The notes below the pieces were generated by a model. It had not been told where the DNA came from, searched no databases, and worked only from the letters and a program-made list of their open reading frames with translations. Position numbers and translations under genes: made by a program. A stretch of DNA of 64,000 nt from an uncultured Bacteroidales bacterium (GTDB lineage Bacteria; Bacteroidota; Bacteroidia; Bacteroidales; UBA932): positions 1-64,000 of the forward strand of contig CASEBV010000026.1 in NCBI GenBank assembly GCA_949286415.1. Direction: 5' to 3'. Positions 39,316 to 47,823 of this stretch are shown piece after piece (the first letter of the stretch is position 1; every line of letters starts with the position of its first letter).

Positions 39316-40464
39316 TTACTCACCGGCTCCTTCGCCTCCTTCAGCCGGCATTTCCCAAGGATACACATAGCTGTGGAGAGTCTTCATCGCCTGTCTGTAA
39401 AAATTATAGTTGGTATCGAACACTACCCTGAACGCGCCTATTCCTCCGATAGGGGAGTTGACTCCCGGATAATAGTACTGGGCAAACCCGTTCAGCTGGA
39501 ATGTGGTCTCGCCATCTCTGTTCCTGAATGTCGGGCCTCCGGTCGAAGCGTAGGACTCGAAGTTGGAAGTAAGGATGGTCTTTCCTACAACTGCTTCAGG
39601 AGAAAGCACGCCGTCATAGTTGCGTATAAGTCTTGACAACCGGCCATCAATTGAACTGACAGAGCCGTCATTATATGCCTGGATGATGAAATAGTCAAGG
39701 ATGAGTCCGTCAGAAGGATTGAGTATATCAGGCTCTCCGTCCACGCAGAGCATCTTCTCCGACCCTGACGCAGGTCCGTATTCCTTTGACATTTCATCAA
39801 GGAAAAAGCTTAGCCTGTCCGGATGGGAAGAAATATTTCCCGGCGAGCCGTAATTAGGCTCAAGGTCAAGGTCAAAGCCGTCCCAGCCGTATTTGGCTAT
39901 GGTATCCATGATGGAGCGGGCATATTTCCTGATGGCGGCCTCGCCGTTGTCGGCATTATCCCATCCCCAATATGCGTTTACGGCTTCCTGCTCTGAAGAA
40001 TATCCGTTCTCCGACCAGTTCTGACGGACTTCCGGAGGAGTGGTCTGGTCACCGACATTGGCGACGATGAAGCAGAGGAGACATTTTGTTCCCTTGATTT
40101 CCTTCACCTTGCGGAGATCCTCATGTTTCTCTGGAGTAAGGTTGTTCCAGTTGCCCCAGATGGAGATGAAGTCCACTGAGTCAGGCAGCCCCATGAGCTG
40201 GTTGGACATGTTGCTTCCGACTCCGGACCAGTCGCTATACCATGCGAATGTCACGGAACGGTTAGGGATACCGTTTTCATCGACGGTACGGCTCGCCTTC
40301 CATTCGCGGAGGGCGGCATAGTACTCGTCACTGCGGGAAGATCCCTGAAGGCCGCCCGGTTCGTAGTTATTCGCCTCGGGTGTCACCCAGTCACTGCAGG
40401 CTGAAAAGGCAAACAGAGCCGTCAGACCCGCCAAGCCCATATGAATTATTCTTTTCATTTGCAT
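39316..40464 (-). CDS. GH18-like lipoprotein (endo-beta-N-acetylglucosaminidase type)
   Basis: The 382-residue lipoprotein (lipobox FSAC near residue 22) has a GH18 barrel. It carries the motif YGWDGFDLDLEPNYG near 195-207, matching DxxDxDxE with the catalytic acid Glu at about 203. Other strands include RSVTFAWYSDWSG, VDFISIWGNW and LDYFIIQAYNDG. Members in N-glycan PULs cut between the two core GlcNAc residues or serve as inactive glycan-binding proteins. Because the acid and the preceding Asp residues are present, activity is plausible. It lies between susD and the DUF1735-LamG gene, close to the BT_3983-3987 order of B. thetaiotaomicron as I recall it. Confidence 0.85.
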   Translation of the reverse strand: MQMKRIIHMGLAGLTALFAFSACSDWVTPEANNYEPGGLQGSSRSDEYYAALREWKASRTVDENGIPNRSVTFAWYSDWSGVGSNMSNQLMGLPDSVDFISIWGNWNNLTPEKHEDLRKVKEIKGTKCLLCFIVANVGDQTTPPEVRQNWSENGYSSEQEAVNAYWGWDNADNGEAAIRKYARSIMDTIAKYGWDGFDLDLEPNYGSPGNISSHPDRLSFFLDEMSKEYGPASGSEKMLCVDGEPDILNPSDGLILDYFIIQAYNDGSVSSIDGRLSRLIRNYDGVLSPEAVVGKTILTSNFESYASTGGPTFRNRDGETTFQLNGFAQYYYPGVNSPIGGIGAFRVVFDTNYNFYRQAMKTLHSYVYPWEMPAEGGEGAGE

Positions 40465-40478
40465 CTTGTCAATTCAGA

Positions 40479-42065
40479 TTAATTATACTTTTTCTCGCCA
40501 TTTTTCAAAGCCCACCAGAGCTCTGTTCCGTCCTCGTCGCCTCCGTCAAGCATGGCTGCAGCAGCCTCGACATTTGCCGTATTGCGCTCATACTCGCTCT
40601 GGGAGAATCTCAGTCTTCTCTGCTGACGCTCGCCGTCTATCCGAGGCTGGGACTGGTTGTCGCGCGGAGCAAAGAGATAAGGATAGCCTGTACGGCGGAA
40701 GTCGCTCCAAGCTTCAAGACTTGACGGGAATCCGGCAATCCATTTCTGGGTGATGATTTTCTCAAGCTTTTTTTCTGGATCAGCACTCTCGTCCCATGCA
40801 ATGGTCACCTTTGATTTATTATTACAATTGTTCTGCTGTACTTCCGGATCTGTATGGTTTCCAGGAACACTTGTAGCGTCAGCAATATAGGCGTCAGCGC
40901 CAGTTACGCCCCATTCATCAAATGAGAGTCTGATGCCCTGCTCATAGAATGTCTTGGCATCTCCACCCATATTCCAGCCCTTGAGAGCACCTTCCGCCCG
41001 GAGGAATGCGGCCTCGGCGGCGAACATAATAGGCATAGGAGTAGTCCTGTCAAGACTTTCGTAAATAAGGCCGGAATAGTCCTTGTAATCACTTGGTATA
41101 CAGCCCTGAATACCGGAGCGGACCCCGATATATTCCTCAGAAGCATCGTCCGAAGCCGTATACGGCGTGAAATATGCGGCACGGCGAGGATCCTTATAGC
41201 CGTTCATATAGGAGACTATACATGCGTTTGCCTTGACCTCGTATGAGCCCCATCCTGTCGACACCTGATAATATCCGTTCGGATAGCGTCCGTTGAGATT
41301 GTCATATGCGCTGTCATCGATAGACTCCATGACACCGGCTGCCACGGCCTCTTCAGCCTTTTGCTTCGCATATTCCGGATCAACGCTGCTTATGCGCATT
41401 GCCATACGGAGTTTGAGCGTATTGGCAAATTTCAGCCATTTGTTGTCATCTCCGGCATATACTCTGTCAACTGAAGCAAGAAGCTTATGCCCGGAAGCTG
41501 CCGCATTGCGGATTTCGGCAATAGCGGCATCCAGATCATCAAACATTGCATGCCAAGCCGTCTTCTCATCGTCATAGGAGACATAAAATTCTCCGTTTGC
41601 CACATTAGTATACGGAAGCGGTCCCTGAAGGGATGCCACCATGGACATCACATACACTCTGAGAAGCTGCGCCATCTGGAAATAATAGCCTTCTCCATCG
41701 GTCTGGCGCTGCACAGAGAACCATCCCGGATAAAGGCCTTTTCCGCCTTCAGCCGTAAAGTACCAGTCCACAGTCCACCGGTTCCACTCGTCGTCAATGT
41801 TCATTGTCGAATAGAGCGTACCGCGGCTCCAGGAGTTCGGGGCGGTCACATATCCGCCGAAGCAAGCCCAGAAAGTGTTGTTTCTCTGGCAAGGGTTTTC
41901 TTCCGGAGAGGCAAGACAATCCAGCATGGCCGGGAAGAAACTTGTCACAGGGAGAGACTCCGGCTCATACGGATTAGTATTGTATTCTCCGAAATTCTTT
42001 GTGCAGCCGCCTGCAATGACACCGGCGGAGACAAGCAAAAGAATATTTCTAAATATTTTGTTCAT
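40479..42065 (-). CDS. SusD/RagB-family outer-membrane lipoprotein
   Basis: The 528-residue lipoprotein (lipobox VIAGGC near residue 21) has the start KNFGEYNTNPYEPESLP, typical of SusD-like_2 proteins, and a later WLKFANTLKLRMAMRIS. It binds glycan and caps the SusC channel. The gene starts six bases after the susC stop, so translation of the pair is probably coupled. Confidence 0.95.
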   Translation of the reverse strand: MNKIFRNILLLVSAGVIAGGCTKNFGEYNTNPYEPESLPVTSFFPAMLDCLASPEENPCQRNNTFWACFGGYVTAPNSWSRGTLYSTMNIDDEWNRWTVDWYFTAEGGKGLYPGWFSVQRQTDGEGYYFQMAQLLRVYVMSMVASLQGPLPYTNVANGEFYVSYDDEKTAWHAMFDDLDAAIAEIRNAAASGHKLLASVDRVYAGDDNKWLKFANTLKLRMAMRISSVDPEYAKQKAEEAVAAGVMESIDDSAYDNLNGRYPNGYYQVSTGWGSYEVKANACIVSYMNGYKDPRRAAYFTPYTASDDASEEYIGVRSGIQGCIPSDYKDYSGLIYESLDRTTPMPIMFAAEAAFLRAEGALKGWNMGGDAKTFYEQGIRLSFDEWGVTGADAYIADATSVPGNHTDPEVQQNNCNNKSKVTIAWDESADPEKKLEKIITQKWIAGFPSSLEAWSDFRRTGYPYLFAPRDNQSQPRIDGERQQRRLRFSQSEYERNTANVEAAAAMLDGGDEDGTELWWALKNGEKKYN

Positions 42066-42071
42066 ATCTCT

Positions 42072-45000
42072 CTAGAATTGAAGTTTGACGTTAAATCCGA
42101 GATTGCGCGTGCTCGGAAGCATGAATGTATCAAATCCCTGATAATAACTTGAAGTTACTTCCGCTGAAATTTCCGGATCGAACGGAGCCTTGCAATAAAT
42201 CATCCAGAGATTCTTTCCTACAAAGCCCACGGTGAGTCTCACCTTGTCCTTGAACCATTTTGAAGGCAGCGTATAATTTACAGTGAGTTCCTGGAGGCGG
42301 ACATTTGTCGCATCATATGTGTAATATGCAGCATTTCCGGATATTGTCGTATAATATTCCTGGGCAGAAACAAGTCCCTGGTTAATACGGACACCACCGG
42401 CAGCCCTTGCATCAGCAGAGCGCTGTGACACACCATAAAAATCAAGATAGGATTCAGTCGCACTCATGACAATACCACCTATGCGGGCGGCGAAAGTAAT
42501 GCCGACATCAATGCCCTTGTATCCGAAATGGGTGTTCCAGCCCATGTTGAATTTCGGGAGGATAGAGCCGAGATAGAAATCGTCGACCTCGGTGACGGAC
42601 AGTCCGGATGCAGGGTCATCGTATACATAACCGTTATAATCCCTTGTCAAAAGATGGTTTGCATAAACATCTCCCATGGAACCGCCTTCCTTAAGAATCA
42701 GACGGGCATCAAGGCCTCCGAACGATCCTTTCTGAATCTCATCCGACATTTGAATCATCTCTCCGGTCAAAGGATTACGAACCTTATCAACGAGTGAAAT
42801 GATCTTGTTCTGGTTCCATGTCAAGGTATAGTTGGTGGAGAATGCGAAATCACCCCACTGGTTCTCATATCCTACGGCAAGCTCGATACCCTGGTTCATG
42901 ATGTTTCCGCTCTGGACCGGAGTGCTTACATATCCTGACGAAGCAGGGAGAGGAGCATCAAATGTCTGGTTGAAAGTGTTGGAACGGTAATATGTCACAT
43001 CGAGATTGATGGAGTTCAGGAACTTGGCATTCACGCCCACTTCCCATGACTTTGTCCGCTCCGGCTTAAGATCCGTGTTCGGATATTTGGCTGTAGAAGA
43101 CCAGCTGTTGGACTCTCCGTCGTATTTATAGAAAACCTTTGTCAGATAGCGGTCGTACGCATTACCGACTTCGGTATATGACCCTCTGACTTTCAGGAAT
43201 GAGAGCCATTTCGGCGCATCAAACATATTCGAGATGACGGCAGAAAGGCCGACGGAAGGATAGAAGAATCCCGGATATTTGGAAAATGCAAGCCTTGAGT
43301 CCCAGTCATAACGGCCTGTAGTAGTAAGGTAGAGCATTGATTTCCATCCGAGTTCCACACTATAATACACAGCCTGCATCTGGTCATGATATCCTGCCTG
43401 GTCCGGTTTGTATTTGGTAGTCCTGTCAAGATTGTGAATTGCGAAGAAATTCGGCATTTCCGCAAGCTGCCCGTTGTAGCCCATGCGCTCATAGACATTG
43501 TCATTGATTGAGGCTCCGAGGTTGGCATTGATGGAAAAGTTCGCAAAATTCTTATGAATAGTGGCAAGGACATCGGCATATGTACTGTTTGCTGTAGTCC
43601 AGATGTCTCTGTACGAACCGTTCGGGCCTGCCCACAGATTGTCCGTAGACGCATACAGCTTATATGTCAGGCGATTGGTGTAATTGTCCAGCTTCACACG
43701 CCCTGAAATGTCAAGCCAATCAGTTACATTCCATGTAAGGGAAGCGCTCAGCATATAACGCTTCTTGTCGTTCTCGCGGAGCTCGCGGTTCTGCACCCAG
43801 TAAGGGTTCTGCATACCGATGTTGTTGTTTCCGTAAGGCCAGTAGTTGACATTGTATCCGAGGGCAGCATCATAGCGCTCGTACATCTGCACATCCTCGA
43901 AGCTTTCACCCCTCGGGAACAGATAAAGGCCAGGGAGCGGGTTGTAATAGATACCCTGCGACACGAGGTTGCGGTCATTCTGCTTCACGAAGCTGGCCGA
44001 AAGGTCAAGGGTAAGCTTGTCCTTGGCAAACTTGGTCGTGTTGCGTCCCGTGAAGTTGTATCGGTTGTATGCGCTGTTAGGAAGGATTCCTGTGGAATTG
44101 GTGGAAGAAACTGACAGATACGTCTGGTTCTTGTCGTTGCCGGTGGAAAGGGATGCGGAAGTAATTATGTTCGCTCCTGTCCTGAAATAGTTGCGGGCAT
44201 TGAAATCAGAATTGACCTCCGGTCCCCAGCTTGATATGCTTCCCGCCACATTGCCGTATTTGCTCTGCATGCGCGGAGTCATATATGCATTCGAGAATGT
44301 CGTGCTGTTGGATACGGTCACCGTTGTCTTCCCGGCTTCGCCTTTCTTGGTAGTGATGAGAACGACACCGGCGGCTGCGGCATTACCGTAGAGGGCGGCT
44401 GCAGAAGGACCTGTAAGCATTGATATGGACTCGATGTCCTCAGGGTTGATGTCGGCAACACCGTCAGAGCCAGGCTGGTCTGACATATTTGAGGCATTTC
44501 CTCCGTTGCTCAGGTTGAACATAGGGATACCGTCAATCACATACAGTGCAGTGTTGGAAGAAGTGAGGGACTTCACACCACGCATCACAACGCGGGATGC
44601 ACCTCCCGGGCCGTTGGCGCCTGCATTGATGGTTACACCGGCCACCTTGCCGACCATCGAGTTCACGAAGTTGGCGTCCTTCACTGCAGTGAGTTCATCG
44701 GAATTCACCTGCTGGACATTGTAGGACAGAGCCTTTTCTTCGCGCTTGATACCGAGGGCAGTGACCACCACCTCATCGAGGAATTCCGAGGAAACTGACA
44801 GTTTGACATCCTGCGTAGCCTGTCCGTTGTAAGGGATTTCCTGGGTCTCGTATCCGAGGATGGATACCACGATGACATCCCCAGGGTTAAGTCCGCTCAA
44901 GGTGTACTCGCCGTCGAATCCGGTGGTGACACCTCCCTGACTGTCCTTGATCATTACGGCTGCGCCGATGACTGGACCCTGATCATCTGTAACAATTCCG

Positions 45001-45119
45001 CTGACAGTGCCCCCCCCGTCTTGGGCGAAGGCTTCAGAAGGCGTCAGCATATTCAGTGCGGCAAAGGCAAGAACCGCCATGCAGCAACCGAACAATGAAG
45101 ACTTCATTGTTTTTAACAT
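42072..45119 (-). CDS. SusC/RagA-family TonB-dependent outer-membrane transporter
   Basis: The 1015-residue protein has a signal peptide (about 1-32) and a carboxypeptidase-regulatory-like domain (GTVSGIVTDDQGPVIGAAVM). A TonB box region and plug (EEKALSYNVQQVNSDELTAV, and VMRGVKSLTSSNTALYVIDG) lead into a 22-strand barrel ending NLGFNVKLQF. It imports oligosaccharides with the SusD partner. The ATG at 45119 is used; an ATG at 45107 (MKSSLFG) is equally possible. It is the first gene of the PUL transcript. Confidence 0.97.
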   Translation of the reverse strand: MLKTMKSSLFGCCMAVLAFAALNMLTPSEAFAQDGGGTVSGIVTDDQGPVIGAAVMIKDSQGGVTTGFDGEYTLSGLNPGDVIVVSILGYETQEIPYNGQATQDVKLSVSSEFLDEVVVTALGIKREEKALSYNVQQVNSDELTAVKDANFVNSMVGKVAGVTINAGANGPGGASRVVMRGVKSLTSSNTALYVIDGIPMFNLSNGGNASNMSDQPGSDGVADINPEDIESISMLTGPSAAALYGNAAAAGVVLITTKKGEAGKTTVTVSNSTTFSNAYMTPRMQSKYGNVAGSISSWGPEVNSDFNARNYFRTGANIITSASLSTGNDKNQTYLSVSSTNSTGILPNSAYNRYNFTGRNTTKFAKDKLTLDLSASFVKQNDRNLVSQGIYYNPLPGLYLFPRGESFEDVQMYERYDAALGYNVNYWPYGNNNIGMQNPYWVQNRELRENDKKRYMLSASLTWNVTDWLDISGRVKLDNYTNRLTYKLYASTDNLWAGPNGSYRDIWTTANSTYADVLATIHKNFANFSINANLGASINDNVYERMGYNGQLAEMPNFFAIHNLDRTTKYKPDQAGYHDQMQAVYYSVELGWKSMLYLTTTGRYDWDSRLAFSKYPGFFYPSVGLSAVISNMFDAPKWLSFLKVRGSYTEVGNAYDRYLTKVFYKYDGESNSWSSTAKYPNTDLKPERTKSWEVGVNAKFLNSINLDVTYYRSNTFNQTFDAPLPASSGYVSTPVQSGNIMNQGIELAVGYENQWGDFAFSTNYTLTWNQNKIISLVDKVRNPLTGEMIQMSDEIQKGSFGGLDARLILKEGGSMGDVYANHLLTRDYNGYVYDDPASGLSVTEVDDFYLGSILPKFNMGWNTHFGYKGIDVGITFAARIGGIVMSATESYLDFYGVSQRSADARAAGGVRINQGLVSAQEYYTTISGNAAYYTYDATNVRLQELTVNYTLPSKWFKDKVRLTVGFVGKNLWMIYCKAPFDPEISAEVTSSYYQGFDTFMLPSTRNLGFNVKLQF

Positions 45120-45159
45120 AAACAGAATTTTTGGTTATTAGTTGTAACTATGTAATTTA

Positions 45160-45190
45160 CAAAAATAGCCAAATTTTGCTTATGTCAAAA
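45160..45190 (-). promoter_or_regulatory. Promoter of the susC operon
   Basis: On the minus strand TTTTG (45186-45190) is followed after 18 bases by TATTTTTG (45160-45167), matching the Bacteroidota -33/-7 pattern, about 40 bases before the susC start. No other site is seen in the 88-base gap to the histidine kinase gene, and no sigma/anti-sigma or hybrid two-component regulator is next to the PUL. Confidence 0.6.
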
Positions 45191-45207
45191 TCTGTTTTGC
45201 ATACTTT

Positions 45208-46923
45208 TCATGATATTTTCAGGGAGAATATGAATTCCAGCCCGCCCTCCTTACGGTTGACGGCACGGATATCTCCGCCATGGAAGGCCACGGCATTGCG
45301 GACGATGGACAGGCCGAGACCGGAGCCGCCGGCATCCCTGGTCCTGCCTTCGGATATCCTGTAGAAGCGCTCGAATATGCGGGACAGGTGCTCCTCGCTG
45401 ACACCCTTGCCGGTGTCGTAATATGTGAAATGGAGATGGCCGTCGCTGCGGGCGTAGCACTCGAAATGGATACGGACACCGTCTCCGCCGTATTTCATGC
45501 TGTTTTCGATGAGATTCCTGAATATGGAATATATGAGGGTGGCATTGCCGCTGATGACAAGGTCGTCTCCGAGCATGTTCTCCACCGTTATTTTCTTGCT
45601 GTCCAGAACTTCCCTGAACTCCTCGATGATTTCATCAGTGACCTGCCTGATGTTGACCTTCTCTTTCTGGAGCTGCTCCGGGGCCTCCTCGATTTTCGTA
45701 ATCAGGGCGATGTCCCTTATCAGGTCCGAGAGGCGGAGCGTCTGCACATATGCCCTGTCTATGAATACCTGCTTGCGCCCGTCAGGCACGTCAGGACATG
45801 AAATGAGGGTCTCAAGATACCCGCGGATGCTGCTGACAGGAGTACGGAGCTCATGAGCGATATTGTTGGTCATCTGCTGCTTCATCGTCTTGTTCTTTTC
45901 GGATTCGGTCACATCATTGATGGTGACTTCAAATCCGTTGTCCGGATAGATGAGCATCTGGATGTCATAGTTCCTCCCTCCCCTGGAGAGCTTGAAGCGG
46001 AACACGGGGAGATAATCGGTCTTGACCGGAGTATTATGTTCAAGGAATTCAGCAAGAGGAGCAAACACCGGACTTTTCCAGATGTCGTTTATATCAGGGG
46101 TCGGCCGGTCAAGCAATGTATTGACGAACTGGACGAAACGGTAATTGGCATACTGCTTCTCCCTCTGGGGGGAAAAGATGGCTATCCCTCCTTCATAATA
46201 ATGTATATGCAGCAGCAGCCGCTCTTTTTCCAGAGCTATCATCCTGTTGCTCTGCTCGAGCCTGCGGTAGCTTTCAAGCATCTTTTCCCCGATGGCCCCC
46301 AGTTCCGAATCCGGGAAAGTGATTTTGTCATAGTCCACCGCCCCCTTGTCCGCAGCCTCGGCGAAACTGTGCAGCCTCGAGATGCCTTCTCCGAAATGGT
46401 CTGCAAGGAAAATGAGAGAAAACAGAGCCACGACAAAGAGAGAGAACACCAGCACAAGGAAAAGAGTATCAGGCTGGAAGAATCTCCTGACATCTACCTC
46501 ATACGGCAGGGCCACCCTGACGACAAAGCCCCCGTATGATTTGGCGAAATAGAAATACGGCAGCCCAGTCGTGTCGGACACCCGTATGGCAAAGCCCTCT
46601 GACCTTAGTATGGACTCCTGCACTTCGGGACGCAACAGATGATTGTCCAGGGAATCCACATCCGCCCGGGAGTCAAAGAACACCGTGCCGTCCTTGCCCA
46701 TCACCGAGACCCGGAGTTCCGTCGGGAGCAATGTCATCACCTCTTCATAGTCATCCGTCTGGGCTATGATGTCAGAGTAGACCGACAGCCGCGACTGGAG
46801 AATCTCTTCCTTGTATTTCCTCTCGCTGCTGAGCTGAAACAGCACTATCAGCACCGTGAATACAGTGAATACTCCGGCAAAATACAGAAGCAGCTGCTTC
46901 TTGTATGTCCATTTTCTTTTCAT
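45208..46923 (-). CDS. Sensor histidine kinase, PhoR-like
   Basis: The 571-residue protein has a transmembrane helix at about 9-28, a periplasmic sensing region and a second helix at about 157-176. A HAMP/PAS-like linker includes HYYEGGIAIFSPQREKQYAN. The kinase core has the H-box NNIAHELRTPVSSIRGYLE (His near 355), N-box NLIENSMKYG, and the G-boxes YYDTGKGVSEEHLSRIFERF and GSGLGLSIV. It lies 18 bases after the response regulator. Its place beside a PiT phosphate transporter suggests phosphate sensing (PhoR); RprX-type kinases in Bacteroides have the same architecture, so the signal is not certain. Confidence 0.88.
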   Translation of the reverse strand: MKRKWTYKKQLLLYFAGVFTVFTVLIVLFQLSSERKYKEEILQSRLSVYSDIIAQTDDYEEVMTLLPTELRVSVMGKDGTVFFDSRADVDSLDNHLLRPEVQESILRSEGFAIRVSDTTGLPYFYFAKSYGGFVVRVALPYEVDVRRFFQPDTLFLVLVFSLFVVALFSLIFLADHFGEGISRLHSFAEAADKGAVDYDKITFPDSELGAIGEKMLESYRRLEQSNRMIALEKERLLLHIHYYEGGIAIFSPQREKQYANYRFVQFVNTLLDRPTPDINDIWKSPVFAPLAEFLEHNTPVKTDYLPVFRFKLSRGGRNYDIQMLIYPDNGFEVTINDVTESEKNKTMKQQMTNNIAHELRTPVSSIRGYLETLISCPDVPDGRKQVFIDRAYVQTLRLSDLIRDIALITKIEEAPEQLQKEKVNIRQVTDEIIEEFREVLDSKKITVENMLGDDLVISGNATLIYSIFRNLIENSMKYGGDGVRIHFECYARSDGHLHFTYYDTGKGVSEEHLSRIFERFYRISEGRTRDAGGSGLGLSIVRNAVAFHGGDIRAVNRKEGGLEFIFSLKIS

Positions 46924-46941
46924 CCGACCATATATTGGACA

Positions 46942-47637
46942 TCAGGCATTGTCCGTGACACTGAAGCAATAGCCGTATCCGGACCTGTTGGTGAGATAGT
47001 TCTTGTATGTCCCGAGCTTGTTCCTTATCCTTGCTATATGCACATCAACGGTCCTGTCAAGCACATAAGGGGCATCTTTCCAGAGCTCGCCGATGATTTC
47101 CTCGCGGGAATAGACCCTTCCGGCGTGGGAAGCGAGAAGATTGAGGATTTCAAATTCTTTCTTTGACAGCAGGATGGCCTCGCCGTCGGCATAGACCATC
47201 TTCTTCAGCGCATCTATCCTGAGATGCCCGGCCACTATCGGCTCGTCCTCCTTTTCTTTGGCGGCATGGGCATTGCTTCGCTTGATGACGGCCTTGACCC
47301 TCGCCAATACCTCATGTATCGAGAACGGCTTGCTTATGTAGTCATCGCCTCCGGCGGAGAATCCTGTGAGGAGGTCGTTTTCGCCGCTCCTTGCGGTAAG
47401 GAAAATTATCGGCACCTGCGACTTCTTCTCTTTCCTGAGCACCTCGGCCATCTTGAATCCGGACATCCCCTCCATCATCACATCCAGCAGGATGAGCGAA
47501 TATGCGGGAGTGAAGACCGAAAGGGCCTCTTCCGCCGACTCCGCACAGGCCACCTCATATCCGGCATTCTCAAGATTGAACTGGAGGATTTCCCTGATGT
47601 CTTCCTCGTCGTCCACTATCAGAATCTTCTCTTTCAT
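46942..47637 (-). CDS. OmpR/PhoB-family response regulator
   Basis: The 231-residue protein has a receiver domain (LIVDDEEDIREILQFNLENA, phospho-acceptor Asp in LILLDVMMEGMSG, Lys in DDYISKPFSIHE). A winged-helix DNA-binding domain follows (EFEILNLLASHAGRVYSREE and VLDRTVDVHIARIRNKLG). It precedes the histidine kinase gene by 18 bases in the same transcript. PhoB/RprY-like is the closest description. Confidence 0.92.
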   Translation of the reverse strand: MKEKILIVDDEEDIREILQFNLENAGYEVACAESAEEALSVFTPAYSLILLDVMMEGMSGFKMAEVLRKEKKSQVPIIFLTARSGENDLLTGFSAGGDDYISKPFSIHEVLARVKAVIKRSNAHAAKEKEDEPIVAGHLRIDALKKMVYADGEAILLSKKEFEILNLLASHAGRVYSREEIIGELWKDAPYVLDRTVDVHIARIRNKLGTYKNYLTNRSGYGYCFSVTDNA

Positions 47638-47656
47638 CGCGATTGAATTTTGGGAA

Positions 47657-47664
47657 CAAAGGTA
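47657..47664 (-). promoter_or_regulatory. Candidate -7 element before the response regulator gene
   Basis: On the minus strand this reads TACCTTTG, an exact TAnnTTTG match, 20 bases before the ATG at 47637. No good TTTG lies at the usual upstream spacing. Confidence 0.45.
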
Positions 47665-47791
47665 ACTCTTTCAGACAAATGGCGGACAGGTCATTGGAAA
47701 ATATTTGGTTACGGAATCATTAAGAATATATTGCAGAATGCTGTAACAATTATTTAACATCGGTCAGGCAGATATTTAGGATTTAGTTGTT

Positions 47792-47800
47792 TACCTTTGC
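47792..47800 (+). promoter_or_regulatory. Candidate -7 element before the PiT permease gene
   Basis: It reads TACCTTTGC, matching TAnnTTTGC, 23 bases before the ATG at 47824. The same TACCTTTG core occurs divergently in front of the response regulator, so both units may share control. Confidence 0.5.
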
Positions 47801-47823
47801 CGCGAATATCTAAAACAGAAGCA

